A stretch of DNA of 19,407 nucleotides from an uncultured Moraxella sp. GTDB lineage: Bacteria; Pseudomonadota; Gammaproteobacteria; Pseudomonadales; Moraxellaceae. Shown piece after piece: positions 1 to 7,023 of this stretch. The notes beneath the pieces were generated by a model. The model searched no databases. It had not been told where the DNA came from and saw only the letters and a program-made list of their open reading frames with translations. Made by a program: the position numbers and the translations under genes. Where the stretch lies: contig CALJUC010000217.1 of assembly GCA_937975585.1 (NCBI GenBank), positions 1-19,407 on the forward strand, read 5' to 3'. The stretch's first letter is position 1; every line of letters begins with the position of its first letter.

Positions 1-107
1 TAAAGCATTATATCATTTTAACGAACTTTTGTGTATCTGTTCGTGCAAAGGTTTCTAATAATAATAAAAGAACAATTAGAATAAATAGTACATGAAGCTT
101 GTCACCC

Positions 108-140
108 AAGGATTTAATTTCCCCGATTAAATCCTTTTTA
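108..140 (+). terminator. Rho-independent terminator of a gene left of the window
   Basis: A perfect 11-bp stem pairs AAGGATTTAAT (108-118) with ATTAAATCCTT (126-136) around a 7-nt loop and runs into a T-rich tract (135-147). The T tract lies only on the plus-strand side, so this should end a plus-strand transcript entering from beyond the left edge. The first 107 bases hold no coding sequence I can recognise. A short open frame reaching a TAA at 56-58 could be the tail of that gene, but it is too short to identify. Confidence 0.7.
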
Positions 141-182
141 TTTTTTTGCCTTATCTACAGTGCTTTATTCCTATGACTGTTG

Positions 183-674
183 TTATAACAGCTTTTCAAT
201 GTCATTGATTAATGCGTCTGGCTTGGTGGTTGGTGGATAGCGTTTTACCACATTACCCTGCCCATCCACTAAGAACTTGGTAAAGTTCCATTTTATCCCA
301 TCAACCAATAAACCTTTACCCTGTGGTGATTGCTTTAAAAACTGATACACAGGATGGGTATGTTCGCCATTCACATCAATTTTTGCCATTATCGGGAAAC
401 TTACGCCGTAGTTTAACTGGCAAAATGCGCTAATCTCTGCCTCAGCCTTGGGCTCTTGGCCACCAAATTGATTACAAGGAAAGCCCAAAATGACCAATCC
501 TTTATCTTTATACTGCTGATATAGCTGCTCCAATCCAGCATATTGCGGGGTAAAGCCACAGTTACTGGCGGTATTAACTATCAGCACTGGCTTACCACGT
601 AGTTGTTCAAAGTCAAAGGGTTGACCTTGGATATCAGTCGCACTTAATGCATAAAAATTATCGATATGCTTCAT
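183..674 (-). CDS. Glutathione peroxidase family, probably thioredoxin-dependent peroxidase
   Basis: This 163-residue protein is a full-length member of the GPx/BtuE family, which reduces hydrogen peroxide and organic hydroperoxides in the cytoplasm. The peroxidatic cysteine is C39 in NTASNCGFT. The other catalytic positions are Q73 (in FGGQEP) and W129-N130 (in KWNFTKF). A second cysteine, C85 in AFCQLNYGV, sits where the resolving cysteine of yeast Gpx3 lies, so the enzyme probably uses thioredoxin rather than glutathione; this is inferred from family knowledge. The start is supported by an AGGAG element (684-689 on the complement) about 9 nt upstream. It is divergent from the HTH-aminotransferase gene across a 205-bp gap containing two inverted repeats, so the two genes may share regulation. 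I see no convincing terminator of its own. Confidence 0.93.
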   Translation of the reverse strand: MKHIDNFYALSATDIQGQPFDFEQLRGKPVLIVNTASNCGFTPQYAGLEQLYQQYKDKGLVILGFPCNQFGGQEPKAEAEISAFCQLNYGVSFPIMAKIDVNGEHTHPVYQFLKQSPQGKGLLVDGIKWNFTKFLVDGQGNVVKRYPPTTKPDALINDIEKLL

Positions 675-718
675 CCTTTTATATCTCCTATTATGTTTGG
701 CTACTTATTTATTGATGA

Positions 719-738
719 TTGTCTATCTAATCTGACAA
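719..738. promoter_or_regulatory. Inverted repeat TTGTC-N10-GACAA, candidate operator (distal copy)
   Basis: TTGTC (719-723) and GACAA (734-738) form an inverted repeat with a 10-nt spacer, 45 bp upstream of the peroxidase start. The half-sites match those of the stronger dyad at 823-841, about 104 bp away centre to centre. The assignment as a regulator site is inference. Confidence 0.3.
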
Positions 739-822
739 GTCATGATAAAAAATGTAAGTAAATCTTGCTTTTGGTATCTATTGGGAGTAAATTAAATGAC
801 AGAAAATATATATCATCTAATA

Positions 823-841
823 TTGTCAGTATTTCTGACAA
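823..841. promoter_or_regulatory. Perfect 7-bp inverted repeat TTGTCAG-N5-CTGACAA, candidate operator
   Basis: TTGTCAG (823-829) and CTGACAA (835-841) are perfect inverted arms around TATTT, 38 bp before the start of the HTH-aminotransferase gene. A dyad of this size is typical of sites bound by dimeric XRE-family regulators. The downstream gene encodes such a domain, so autoregulation is the simplest hypothesis. No binding evidence exists in the sequence itself. Confidence 0.45.
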
Positions 842-879
842 ATAAATATTATTGCTGTTCTCATGTTAAGTGAATTTTT

Positions 880-2469
880 ATGGATATACAATCATCTGAC
901 CCTACTATCGCACCTAAATCAGCCTTTGCTGAGCAAGGGCTACGCCTTAGTCAATTACGCAAGGCAAAAGGCTTGACCACGGAGCAACTTGCTGAGGCAA
1001 TGACCGCAGCGGGTGCAAAGGTCAGCCGTGCCGCGATTTCTAATTGGGAGCGCGGCCACAATGGGATTGTATCGAATAAATTACCCGTATTGGCTCGCTT
1101 GCTTGACTGTAGTGAAAGCTATTTACTCTCAGGTGACCCAAATTCGGCTAGTGACAGCCCTACCAATACTGACAGCAGTTTACCGACCTCACCCACCGTT
1201 TCTGTTTCCCAAACCTTAACAAGTGATATCCCTATGACTTACTCTTTAAACAAATCTGATAAGCTGAGCAACGTGTGTTATGACATCCGTGGACCATTAC
1301 TACAAACCGCTAATCTAATGGAAACCCAAGGCCATAAAATTCTCAAACTCAACATTGGCAACCCTGCGCCATTTGGCTTTGAAGCGCCACAAGAGATTTT
1401 ATCTGACGTTGCGGTGAACCTACCGAATGCAATTGGTTACAGTGACTCACAAGGGATTTTTGCGGCGCGTAAGGCGATTTTACAATATTACCAATCAAAA
1501 GGCTTACTTGAAGCGGTCGATGTGAACAATGTCTATGTCGGTAATGGCGTGTCTGAGTTGATTGTTATGACTATGCAAGCCTTACTCAATGACGGCGATG
1601 AAATCCTTATCCCGATGCCTGATTATCCGCTTTGGACAGCAGCGACCAATCTTGCGGGTGGTCACGCGGTACATTACCTATGTAATGAAGAAGACAACTG
1701 GCAGCCGGATATTAATGACATCGAAGCCAAAATCACCCCGCGTACCAAAGGTATTGTGGTGATTAACCCAAACAACCCAACTGGTGCACTATACTCAACT
1801 GAAAACTTGAAAAAAATCGTTGCTTTGGCAGAAAAGCATAACTTAGTCTTGATGGCCGATGAAATCTACGACCGTGTGTTGTATGACGATGTAGAACACG
1901 TTCCTATGTGTACCCTTGCCAAAAAATGCTTGGTGCTAAGCTATAATGGCTTGTCAAAATCCCACCGTATCGCGGGTTTTCGCTCAGGTTGGTTGATGAT
2001 TTCGGGCAAAAAAGACCATGCCAGTGACTTTATCGAAGGTCTACAGATGCTATCATCCATGCGTCTATGTGCGAATGTACCGGCACAATATGCGATTCAA
2101 ACCGCAATGGGCGGCTACCAAAGTATGCAAGCCTTGACCGCACCATCTGGCCGCTTATATAAGCAACGTGAAATTGCGATTAATCGTCTGAATGCGATTA
2201 AAGGGATTAGCTGTACCATGCCACAAGGGGCGTTCTACTGCTTCCCAAAAATCGACCGCGAGATTTACCCCATTGTCGATGATATGGCATTTATGATGGA
2301 GTTATTACAGGAAGAAAAAGTACTGATGGTGCAAGGGACAGGTTTTAACTGGCACGCGCCTGACCACTTCCGTGTGGTATTCCTGCCCAATGTCTATGAA
2401 CTCAACGAAGCCATGGATCGCCTTGACCGCTTCTTTGCCAAAAAGCGCCAAGAATACGGCACGGATTAA
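880..2469 (+). CDS. alaA: XRE-family HTH domain fused to AlaA-type alanine aminotransferase
   Basis: The 529-residue protein has two parts. Residues about 18-85 form a Cro/C1-type helix-turn-helix (LRLSQLRKAKGLTTEQLAEA through ISNWERG). Residues about 86-118 are a Ser/Thr/Pro-rich linker. Residues 119-529 match E. coli AlaA, the glutamate-pyruvate aminotransferase, almost from its first residue (NVCYDIRGP, LKLNIGNPAPFGF). PLP-binding features are N298 (NPNNPTG), D327 and Y330 (ADEIYD), the Schiff-base lysine K360 (NGLSKSHR) and the substrate-carboxylate arginine R498. All catalytic residues are intact, so the enzyme should be active in alanine synthesis. The HTH suggests a second DNA-binding role, perhaps autoregulation. 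The start ATG follows AAGTGA with a 6-nt spacer. The same hexamer precedes an internal ATG at 1234, where ordinary AlaA begins, so two products are possible. Confidence 0.93.
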   Translation: MDIQSSDPTIAPKSAFAEQGLRLSQLRKAKGLTTEQLAEAMTAAGAKVSRAAISNWERGHNGIVSNKLPVLARLLDCSESYLLSGDPNSASDSPTNTDSSLPTSPTVSVSQTLTSDIPMTYSLNKSDKLSNVCYDIRGPLLQTANLMETQGHKILKLNIGNPAPFGFEAPQEILSDVAVNLPNAIGYSDSQGIFAARKAILQYYQSKGLLEAVDVNNVYVGNGVSELIVMTMQALLNDGDEILIPMPDYPLWTAATNLAGGHAVHYLCNEEDNWQPDINDIEAKITPRTKGIVVINPNNPTGALYSTENLKKIVALAEKHNLVLMADEIYDRVLYDDVEHVPMCTLAKKCLVLSYNGLSKSHRIAGFRSGWLMISGKKDHASDFIEGLQMLSSMRLCANVPAQYAIQTAMGGYQSMQALTAPSGRLYKQREIAINRLNAIKGISCTMPQGAFYCFPKIDREIYPIVDDMAFMMELLQEEKVLMVQGTGFNWHAPDHFRVVFLPNVYELNEAMDRLDRFFAKKRQEYGTD

Positions 2470-2491
2470 TTGGTATTTCAAGATATGTATG

Positions 2492-2521
2492 AAAATGGGT
2501 GACTTAGGTTGCCCATTTTTT
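2492..2521 (+). terminator. Rho-independent terminator after the aminotransferase gene
   Basis: The arms 2492-2503 and 2508-2519 form a 12-bp stem, with a core of AAAATGGG/CCCATTTT and two G-U pairs towards the TTAG loop. It ends in a six-T run. It lies 22 nt past the aminotransferase stop. It may also act weakly on the convergent minus-strand gene ending at 2533. Confidence 0.75.
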
Positions 2522-2532
2522 GCGCTATTGGT

Positions 2533-3150
2533 TTATTGTTCTTGATACAGTTTCAAATAATACCACAGCTGCAAGGCTGACCAGAGCAACGCTACTAGCA
2601 TGATGCTACAGCCAAGCAAATAACTAAATAACGCAAGTTTAGTATCATGATTGATTAGGCCGATTTCAGTCAAAATAAATTCCCAGTCATGAAACCCATA
2701 AGGCGCTTCTTTGCCAACATTGCCGCCCAATAGTGGCAACTCGCCCACACTCGCATCTTTGATATAGGGCGCGATATCGATAAAGTTTTCACCAAACCAC
2801 CACAATGCAACAGCAGCGCCAAATCCGTCTTGTTGGCGTAATAAAAGTACCCCAGTACAAGTCAATGGTATCAATAACTGCATAAACGTACCGCCTAGAC
2901 TGGTGATAAGCGGGTTAGCGAATCCAAAGACAATATGTCCGGCTTCATGAAACGGTAAATTAATCAAATGTAGCCATTGGCCTTTATCAGGGTGGATGCC
3001 ACCCAACAAAGAAATGCTATAAGCAACTAGACCTAGCCATAACAAGCCACGACCGACCAAGCCCATCATGTTAAGCGATGTTGGTTCGGGCATGAAGGTC
3101 ACCCATAGCCTTGGCCAAAAATCCTCTCTTGTATCATTAAAATTTGTCAC
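2533..3150 (-). CDS. Membrane protein with HEAGH motif, M50-like putative zinc protease
   Basis: This 205-residue protein is hydrophobic, with likely membrane segments near residues 33-50, 88-104, 111-121 and 172-198. It carries H68-E69-A70-G71-H72 in LPFHEAGHIVFG, the HExxH zinc-binding motif in the membrane-edge setting seen in M50-like intramembrane metalloproteases. A candidate third-ligand region is GENFIDIAPY (120-129), but the classic LDG motif of site-2 proteases is absent, so catalysis is not assured. I do not recognise a named gene. Translation starts at GTG, supported by AGGAT 7 nt upstream; no ATG offers a comparable site. A 13-bp palindrome AATATC-T-GATATT (3205-3217) lies in its upstream region and could overlap the promoter. 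It is separated from the symporter gene by a terminator, so it is probably transcribed alone. Confidence 0.8.
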   Translation of the reverse strand: MTNFNDTREDFWPRLWVTFMPEPTSLNMMGLVGRGLLWLGLVAYSISLLGGIHPDKGQWLHLINLPFHEAGHIVFGFANPLITSLGGTFMQLLIPLTCTGVLLLRQQDGFGAAVALWWFGENFIDIAPYIKDASVGELPLLGGNVGKEAPYGFHDWEFILTEIGLINHDTKLALFSYLLGCSIMLVALLWSALQLWYYLKLYQEQ

Positions 3151-3227
3151 TAATTTATCCTAATGGCTTACTACCTGCTTGGCGCTTAACAGTGATACTT
3201 TTATAATATCTGATATTCATAAACAAT

Positions 3228-3258
3228 AAAAAAGCCCTGAAATCATTCAGAGCTTTTT
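3228..3258 (-). terminator. Bidirectional-looking terminator after the symporter gene
   Basis: The arms AAAAAGCCCTGAA (3229-3241) and TTCAGAGCTTTTT (3246-3258) pair with one C/A mismatch around the loop ATCA. On the minus strand the stem is followed by a T run, 18 nt past the symporter stop at 3277. Confidence 0.8.
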
Positions 3259-3276
3259 AGTGAACGACGATAGCTA

Positions 3277-4671
3277 TTAACCCAGTAACTCAGTTAAGAA
3301 TACCGCAATAATACCGAGTGGCGCGATGAATTTAACAACGGCTTGCCAAACCATCCAAGCAGTATCTGACATCCCAAGTTCTTGCTTAATGGTTTGTTGA
3401 TTAACGAACCAACCTATCAAGATAATAGTACCTAAACCAATCAATGGCAACATGATTTTACTTGAGATATAGTCAAGTGCATCAAAGATACCTTGTGGTT
3501 TTTCTTCACCACTCATGGTAATAGTGAATACCGCAAAGTCTTTCAACTCATTGAATGATAACAGCGCCAAAATACCAACAGCCCAAGTCGCTAATGCCCC
3601 TACCAAGGTCGACATTTTGCGGCTTAGTGGGGTTTTTTCTTCCAAGAACTCAACGATTGGCTCAAGGATTGAAATTGATGAGGTCAATGCTGCAAACGTT
3701 AGTAACAAGAAGAATAAAGTACCAACCACAACACCAAAGCTCATTTGACCAAAGGCGATTGGCAAGGTCACAAAGATAAGGCCTGGGCCACCTGCTGGGT
3801 CTAAATTATTGCTAAATAAGATTGGGAAAATAGCCAAACCTGCTGCTAATGAGAAAATAATATCCCAAATAATGACGGTGCGCGCAGTCGCCATCAAGTC
3901 TACATCTTGTTTTAGATATGAACCATAACTCACCATGATTGCCATACCAAGCGATAAACAGAAGAATGCGTGACCTAATGCTGCCATCAATACTTTGCCC
4001 ACGCCCACTTCTTGCATACGTGCCAAGTTAAAATTGAACAAGAACTCTGCACCACGGGCAAAGTCCATATTAACAGCGTTATAACCAACGATTAATAGCA
4101 AAATAAGTGCTAATGATGGCATCATGATTTTTGACGCCTTTTCAATACCCGCTGAAACGCCACCCGCCACGATAAAGGCGGTCAAACCCATAAAAGCGGT
4201 ATGCCATAAGGCCATTTCCATTGGGTTAGCTAGCATGCCTTCAAACATTTTGCCTGTTGCATCGGCATTCATGCCACTAAAAGCGCCAATCCCTGCTTTA
4301 ACCGTGTAGTTTAATGACCAACCACCAATAACACTATAAAATGACAAAATCATAAACGCGGCTAAAATACCAAAAGCACCCAACAAACCCCATGCAGGTG
4401 TTGTATTATTGGCTACTGCAATTTTTCTAAAGCTAGCAGCCGGGTTACTTTGACCGCGACGACCGATTAACCACTCTGATACCAAGACCGGAAAACCAAT
4501 CAAGGCAATACTGATAATAAAGATAATAACGAACGCTGAACCGCCGCTATCACCTGTCATATAGGGAAATTTCCAAATACTACCAAGACCGACAGCCGAT
4601 CCAACCGCTGCCATAAGGAATCCGACCTTTGAACTCCATTGGGAATGAGACGATTTATGGTTGATGCTCAT
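3277..4671 (-). CDS. Sodium-dependent amino acid transporter, NSS (SNF) family
   Basis: The 464-residue integral membrane protein belongs to the neurotransmitter:sodium symporter family, which imports amino acids together with Na+. The family signature in the unwound first helix is visible as SAVGLGSIWKFPY (residues 25-37). Helix 2 (SAFVIIFIISIALIGFPVL) and helix 6 (LGMAIMVSYGSYL), which contributes substrate and sodium contacts, are also clear. I count about 11 membrane segments ending near residue 460, the pattern of bacterial members such as MhsT and Tyt1 rather than the 12 of animal transporters. The substrate cannot be read from the sequence. The start is set by an AGGAGG element 4 nt upstream. 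It is divergent from the ArsC-like gene across an AT-rich 420-bp gap. Confidence 0.92.
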   Translation of the reverse strand: MSINHKSSHSQWSSKVGFLMAAVGSAVGLGSIWKFPYMTGDSGGSAFVIIFIISIALIGFPVLVSEWLIGRRGQSNPAASFRKIAVANNTTPAWGLLGAFGILAAFMILSFYSVIGGWSLNYTVKAGIGAFSGMNADATGKMFEGMLANPMEMALWHTAFMGLTAFIVAGGVSAGIEKASKIMMPSLALILLLIVGYNAVNMDFARGAEFLFNFNLARMQEVGVGKVLMAALGHAFFCLSLGMAIMVSYGSYLKQDVDLMATARTVIIWDIIFSLAAGLAIFPILFSNNLDPAGGPGLIFVTLPIAFGQMSFGVVVGTLFFLLLTFAALTSSISILEPIVEFLEEKTPLSRKMSTLVGALATWAVGILALLSFNELKDFAVFTITMSGEEKPQGIFDALDYISSKIMLPLIGLGTIILIGWFVNQQTIKQELGMSDTAWMVWQAVVKFIAPLGIIAVFLTELLG

Positions 4672-4756
4672 AACCCCTCCTATCGATATAAAATGCTATG
4701 TCAGCACTTAATGTAAAAAAAAGATAATGATTGCAACTGAATGTTGCGGTAGGCGA

Positions 4757-4785
4757 ATTTTTCATTAAAAGCTTTGTAAAGTCAA
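4757..4785 (-). promoter_or_regulatory. Candidate sigma-70 promoter of the symporter gene
   Basis: On the minus strand TTGACT (4785-4780) and AAAAAT (4762-4757) lie 17 nt apart, matching the -35 well and the -10 at four of six positions. It would give a leader of roughly 80 nt before the ATG at 4671. In such AT-rich DNA chance matches are common. Confidence 0.35.
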
Positions 4786-5040
4786 ACTTTCTTTTTGCCC
4801 CCCAACAAACAAAAAAAAATTATTCTCACTCCATACGCGATTAAATTTCATTTATTTTTTATAAATCAAATATTTAGTAAAAAATCAGTAATGTAAAATT
4901 ATATTTATAATCAAAAAAACTTTTAGTTATATTGATTAATGGGTATTATCTAATTAGCGTTGAACTATTAAGTACAGTTTTACTAATCGCCCCCTATGCT
5001 ATTTGTAGAAACTTGGTTAAAATAAGCGTTTATTTGATTG

Positions 5041-5069
5041 TTGACAGCGCCATGATGCGCCCATGTTAC
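5041..5069 (+). promoter_or_regulatory. Candidate promoter with perfect -35 before the ArsC-like gene
   Basis: A perfect TTGACA (5041-5046) is followed after 17 nt by a poor -10 (TGTTAC, 5064-5069). GCGC-N6-GCGC (5047-5060) sits in the spacer and could be a small operator. Transcription from here would leave almost no leader before the ribosome binding site at 5082. Confidence 0.3.
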
Positions 5070-5091
5070 TGTAACCCCATTGGAGTACCCT

Positions 5092-5568
5092 ATGACCGAG
5101 CTACGTGAGCCATACCGTGTATTATTTTTATGTAAACATAATGCCAGTCGTAGCTTAATGGCAGAAGCGATTTTGAATAAGAGTAGACAAGAACGCTTTC
5201 AAGCCTATAGTGCTGGCTTGATGCCATCAGCACAACCACACCAGTACACCTTAGAAGTGTTAGCTGAGCAGGGTTTTGATACCACAGGCTTGCAGCCAAA
5301 ATCTGTGCAACAGTTTTTGCAAGCTGATGCACCAAAGATTGATATGGTGATTGGGCTATGTCAGTCAGTACAAGAAGATGGCGAAATTAATGGCGTGTTC
5401 CCGATGACCGCACATTGGCATATTAATGACACAGACAGTGTCGATAGTACAAGTGACACGGACAAAGAAACCTTTAAACAAGTATTCCTACAGTTAGCCC
5501 AACGTTTACATTTACTCATTGATTTACCTGATGAAAAAATTGAGCATTTGGTGCAACAAACCGTGTAA
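5092..5568 (+). CDS. Low-molecular-weight phosphatase / ArsC-like protein
   Basis: The frame opens with a TTG at 5080, but ATG at 5092 is preferred because GGAG (5082-5085) lies 6 nt before it; this gives 158 residues. The N-terminal P-loop LCKHNASRS (C14 to R20) is the CX5R signature shared by low-molecular-weight tyrosine phosphatases and thioredoxin-coupled ArsC arsenate reductases. MTAHW (105-109) and the following region resemble the MTAHWGIPDP stretch of proteobacterial ArsC, but the acidic loop reads HINDTD, so the usual DP is changed. C90 is present, yet the second downstream cysteine of typical ArsC is missing (QEDGEINGVF follows). No other arsenic genes are nearby. The family is clear, but I cannot say whether the substrate is arsenate or a phosphoprotein. 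Confidence 0.8.
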   Translation: MTELREPYRVLFLCKHNASRSLMAEAILNKSRQERFQAYSAGLMPSAQPHQYTLEVLAEQGFDTTGLQPKSVQQFLQADAPKIDMVIGLCQSVQEDGEINGVFPMTAHWHINDTDSVDSTSDTDKETFKQVFLQLAQRLHLLIDLPDEKIEHLVQQTV

Positions 5569-5599
5569 AGTGAGTGGTAATCCGTTAACGCCTAAATGC

Positions 5600-5629
5600 A
5601 AAAAACCCACCAATGATGGTGGGTTTTTT
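5600..5629. terminator. Bidirectional rho-independent terminator
   Basis: A perfect 13-bp stem (5600-5612 with 5617-5629; core CCCACCA/TGGTGGG) around the loop ATGA has six As on the left and six Ts on the right. It sits between the convergent ArsC-like gene (stop 5568) and pepP (stop 5648) and should serve both. Confidence 0.92.
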
Positions 5630-5647
5630 ATATCTGTAAGTTGGTTA

Positions 5648-6970
5648 CTAACTATCACTACTCGCCATTAACGCTTCGATATCTGCAATGGTTTTGACAA
5701 TTGTACTGGTCAATACCTGCGGTTCACCCTCAGTAATCACCACATCGTCTTCGATACGAATACCGATGCCACGATAAGTTTCGGGCACTAACGGATTGTC
5801 ATTGGCAAAGTATAATCCCGGCTCAACCGTGATCACCATGCCCGCCTGTAACGTGCGTGGTTTTTCATTCTCATCGTTGTAACGTCCGGCATCATGCACA
5901 TCAAGCCCTAGCCAATGCCCAGTGCCATGCATATAAAATGGCATATAGGCTTTATCTTCAATCAAGGCGTCCAGCTCACCTGACAAAATCCCTAAATCAA
6001 TTAGCCCTTGGGTTAATACCTTCAATGCGGTTTCATGATGGATTTTGCCATGTTGTCCTGCGCGTAAGCTATTAATCGCTGCGATATTGGCATCGAGTAC
6101 GATTTGATAGACTTGCTTTTGGGCATCACTAAACTTGCCCGAAACCGGAAAGGTACGCGTGATATCACCAGCATAATGCTGGTACTCCGCGCCCGCATCA
6201 ATCAATACCAAATCACCCGCTTTTAGCGGTTGGTCGTTTTCGACATAGTGCAAGATATTAGCGTTATCGCCACCCGCGACAATGCTGCTATAGGATGGCA
6301 CACAGCCATGTTGAGCGAATACATAATTGACTTCGGCTTCGAGTTGGTACTCATACATACCCGGTTTTACGGTCTGCATAGCACGGATATGACCGCGCGC
6401 ACTAACCTCAGCAGCGGTCGCCATCAGTGCGATTTCTTGTGCATCCTTGACCAAACGCATCTCATCAATCAGGCTATCGATATTGGTCAGATTATCGACC
6501 ACGCCCTCACCACGCTTTAAGGTTTTGGCTTTATCGAGCCAGCGCAAGGTATCAGCATTTAAGCGTGCGAATACTTGTTTTTTACCCAATACATAGCTTG
6601 GGATGATTTCATCCGCGCGTTTAACATCAATTGCTTCATCGGCCGCATAATCAGCCGCCGCACCTACCGTACCGGCACGCTTACCATCCCAAATCTCGCG
6701 CAGTTTGTCTTTTTCGCGCACCAGTAATGTATAACGCAACTGGCCTTTGGTTTTTTCCAGTAGCATGATACTTTCTGGCTCGGCAAAGCCCGTTAGATAA
6801 AAAAAGCTACTATCAGCACGGTATTTGTACTCCGCGTCATTATTGCGAATATGGGTGGGTGCGGTACTGAGTATCGCTAAGCTGTTATCCGGCATCTGCT
6901 CGGCAAACTTGGCGCGGCGCTTGGCAAACTCGCTTTGTGGGAGTTTTGGCGGCAAAGTAATCGGTTGCAT
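5648..6970 (-). CDS. pepP: Xaa-Pro aminopeptidase PepP (M24B)
   Basis: The 440-residue enzyme removes N-terminal residues next to proline from peptides in the cytoplasm. It has the N-terminal AMP_N domain (residues about 10-140) and a C-terminal pita-bread metallopeptidase domain. All five dinuclear-metal ligands are visible: D258 (LIDAGAE), D269 (YAGDITRTFP), H352 (HGTGHWLGLDVHD), E383 (TVEPGLYF) and E407 (GIRIEDDV). The length equals that of E. coli PepP. The gene lies 53 nt downstream of argE on the same strand and is probably cotranscribed with it. In E. coli ygfB directly precedes pepP; here argE intervenes. The ubiH gene that often follows is absent, and the terminator at 5600-5629 closes the unit. 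The ribosome binding site is weak (GGGAAA about 8 nt upstream). Confidence 0.96.
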   Translation of the reverse strand: MQPITLPPKLPQSEFAKRRAKFAEQMPDNSLAILSTAPTHIRNNDAEYKYRADSSFFYLTGFAEPESIMLLEKTKGQLRYTLLVREKDKLREIWDGKRAGTVGAAADYAADEAIDVKRADEIIPSYVLGKKQVFARLNADTLRWLDKAKTLKRGEGVVDNLTNIDSLIDEMRLVKDAQEIALMATAAEVSARGHIRAMQTVKPGMYEYQLEAEVNYVFAQHGCVPSYSSIVAGGDNANILHYVENDQPLKAGDLVLIDAGAEYQHYAGDITRTFPVSGKFSDAQKQVYQIVLDANIAAINSLRAGQHGKIHHETALKVLTQGLIDLGILSGELDALIEDKAYMPFYMHGTGHWLGLDVHDAGRYNDENEKPRTLQAGMVITVEPGLYFANDNPLVPETYRGIGIRIEDDVVITEGEPQVLTSTIVKTIADIEALMASSDS

Positions 6971-7023
6971 ATATCGTTTCCCAAAAATGATTGTCTAACA
7001 TCGTTATTGTATAGTGATAACGC

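Larger units (their letters stand above)
4672..5091. other. AT-rich divergent intergenic region
   Basis: This 420-bp region separates the symporter gene from the ArsC-like gene. It is strongly AT-rich, especially 4800-4960, with many A and T tracts that could bend DNA or bind nucleoid proteins. I see no coding sequence, RNA gene or riboswitch in it. The two candidate promoters are listed separately. Confidence 0.6.

Noticed and set aside
1..58. C-terminal end of a plus-strand gene at the left edge
   Set aside because: A frame stays open from base 2 to a TAA at 56-58, but 18 codons with no recognisable motif cannot support a gene call.
4672..5091. Riboswitch or small RNA in the AT-rich divergent gap
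   Set aside because: No recognisable aptamer consensus and no stable hairpin with a T tract was seen; the A/T tracts explain most apparent structure.
5092..5568. Arsenic resistance operon
   Set aside because: Only one ArsC-like gene is present; no arsR, arsB, acr3 or arsH lies nearby, and the protein lacks a typical redox cysteine.
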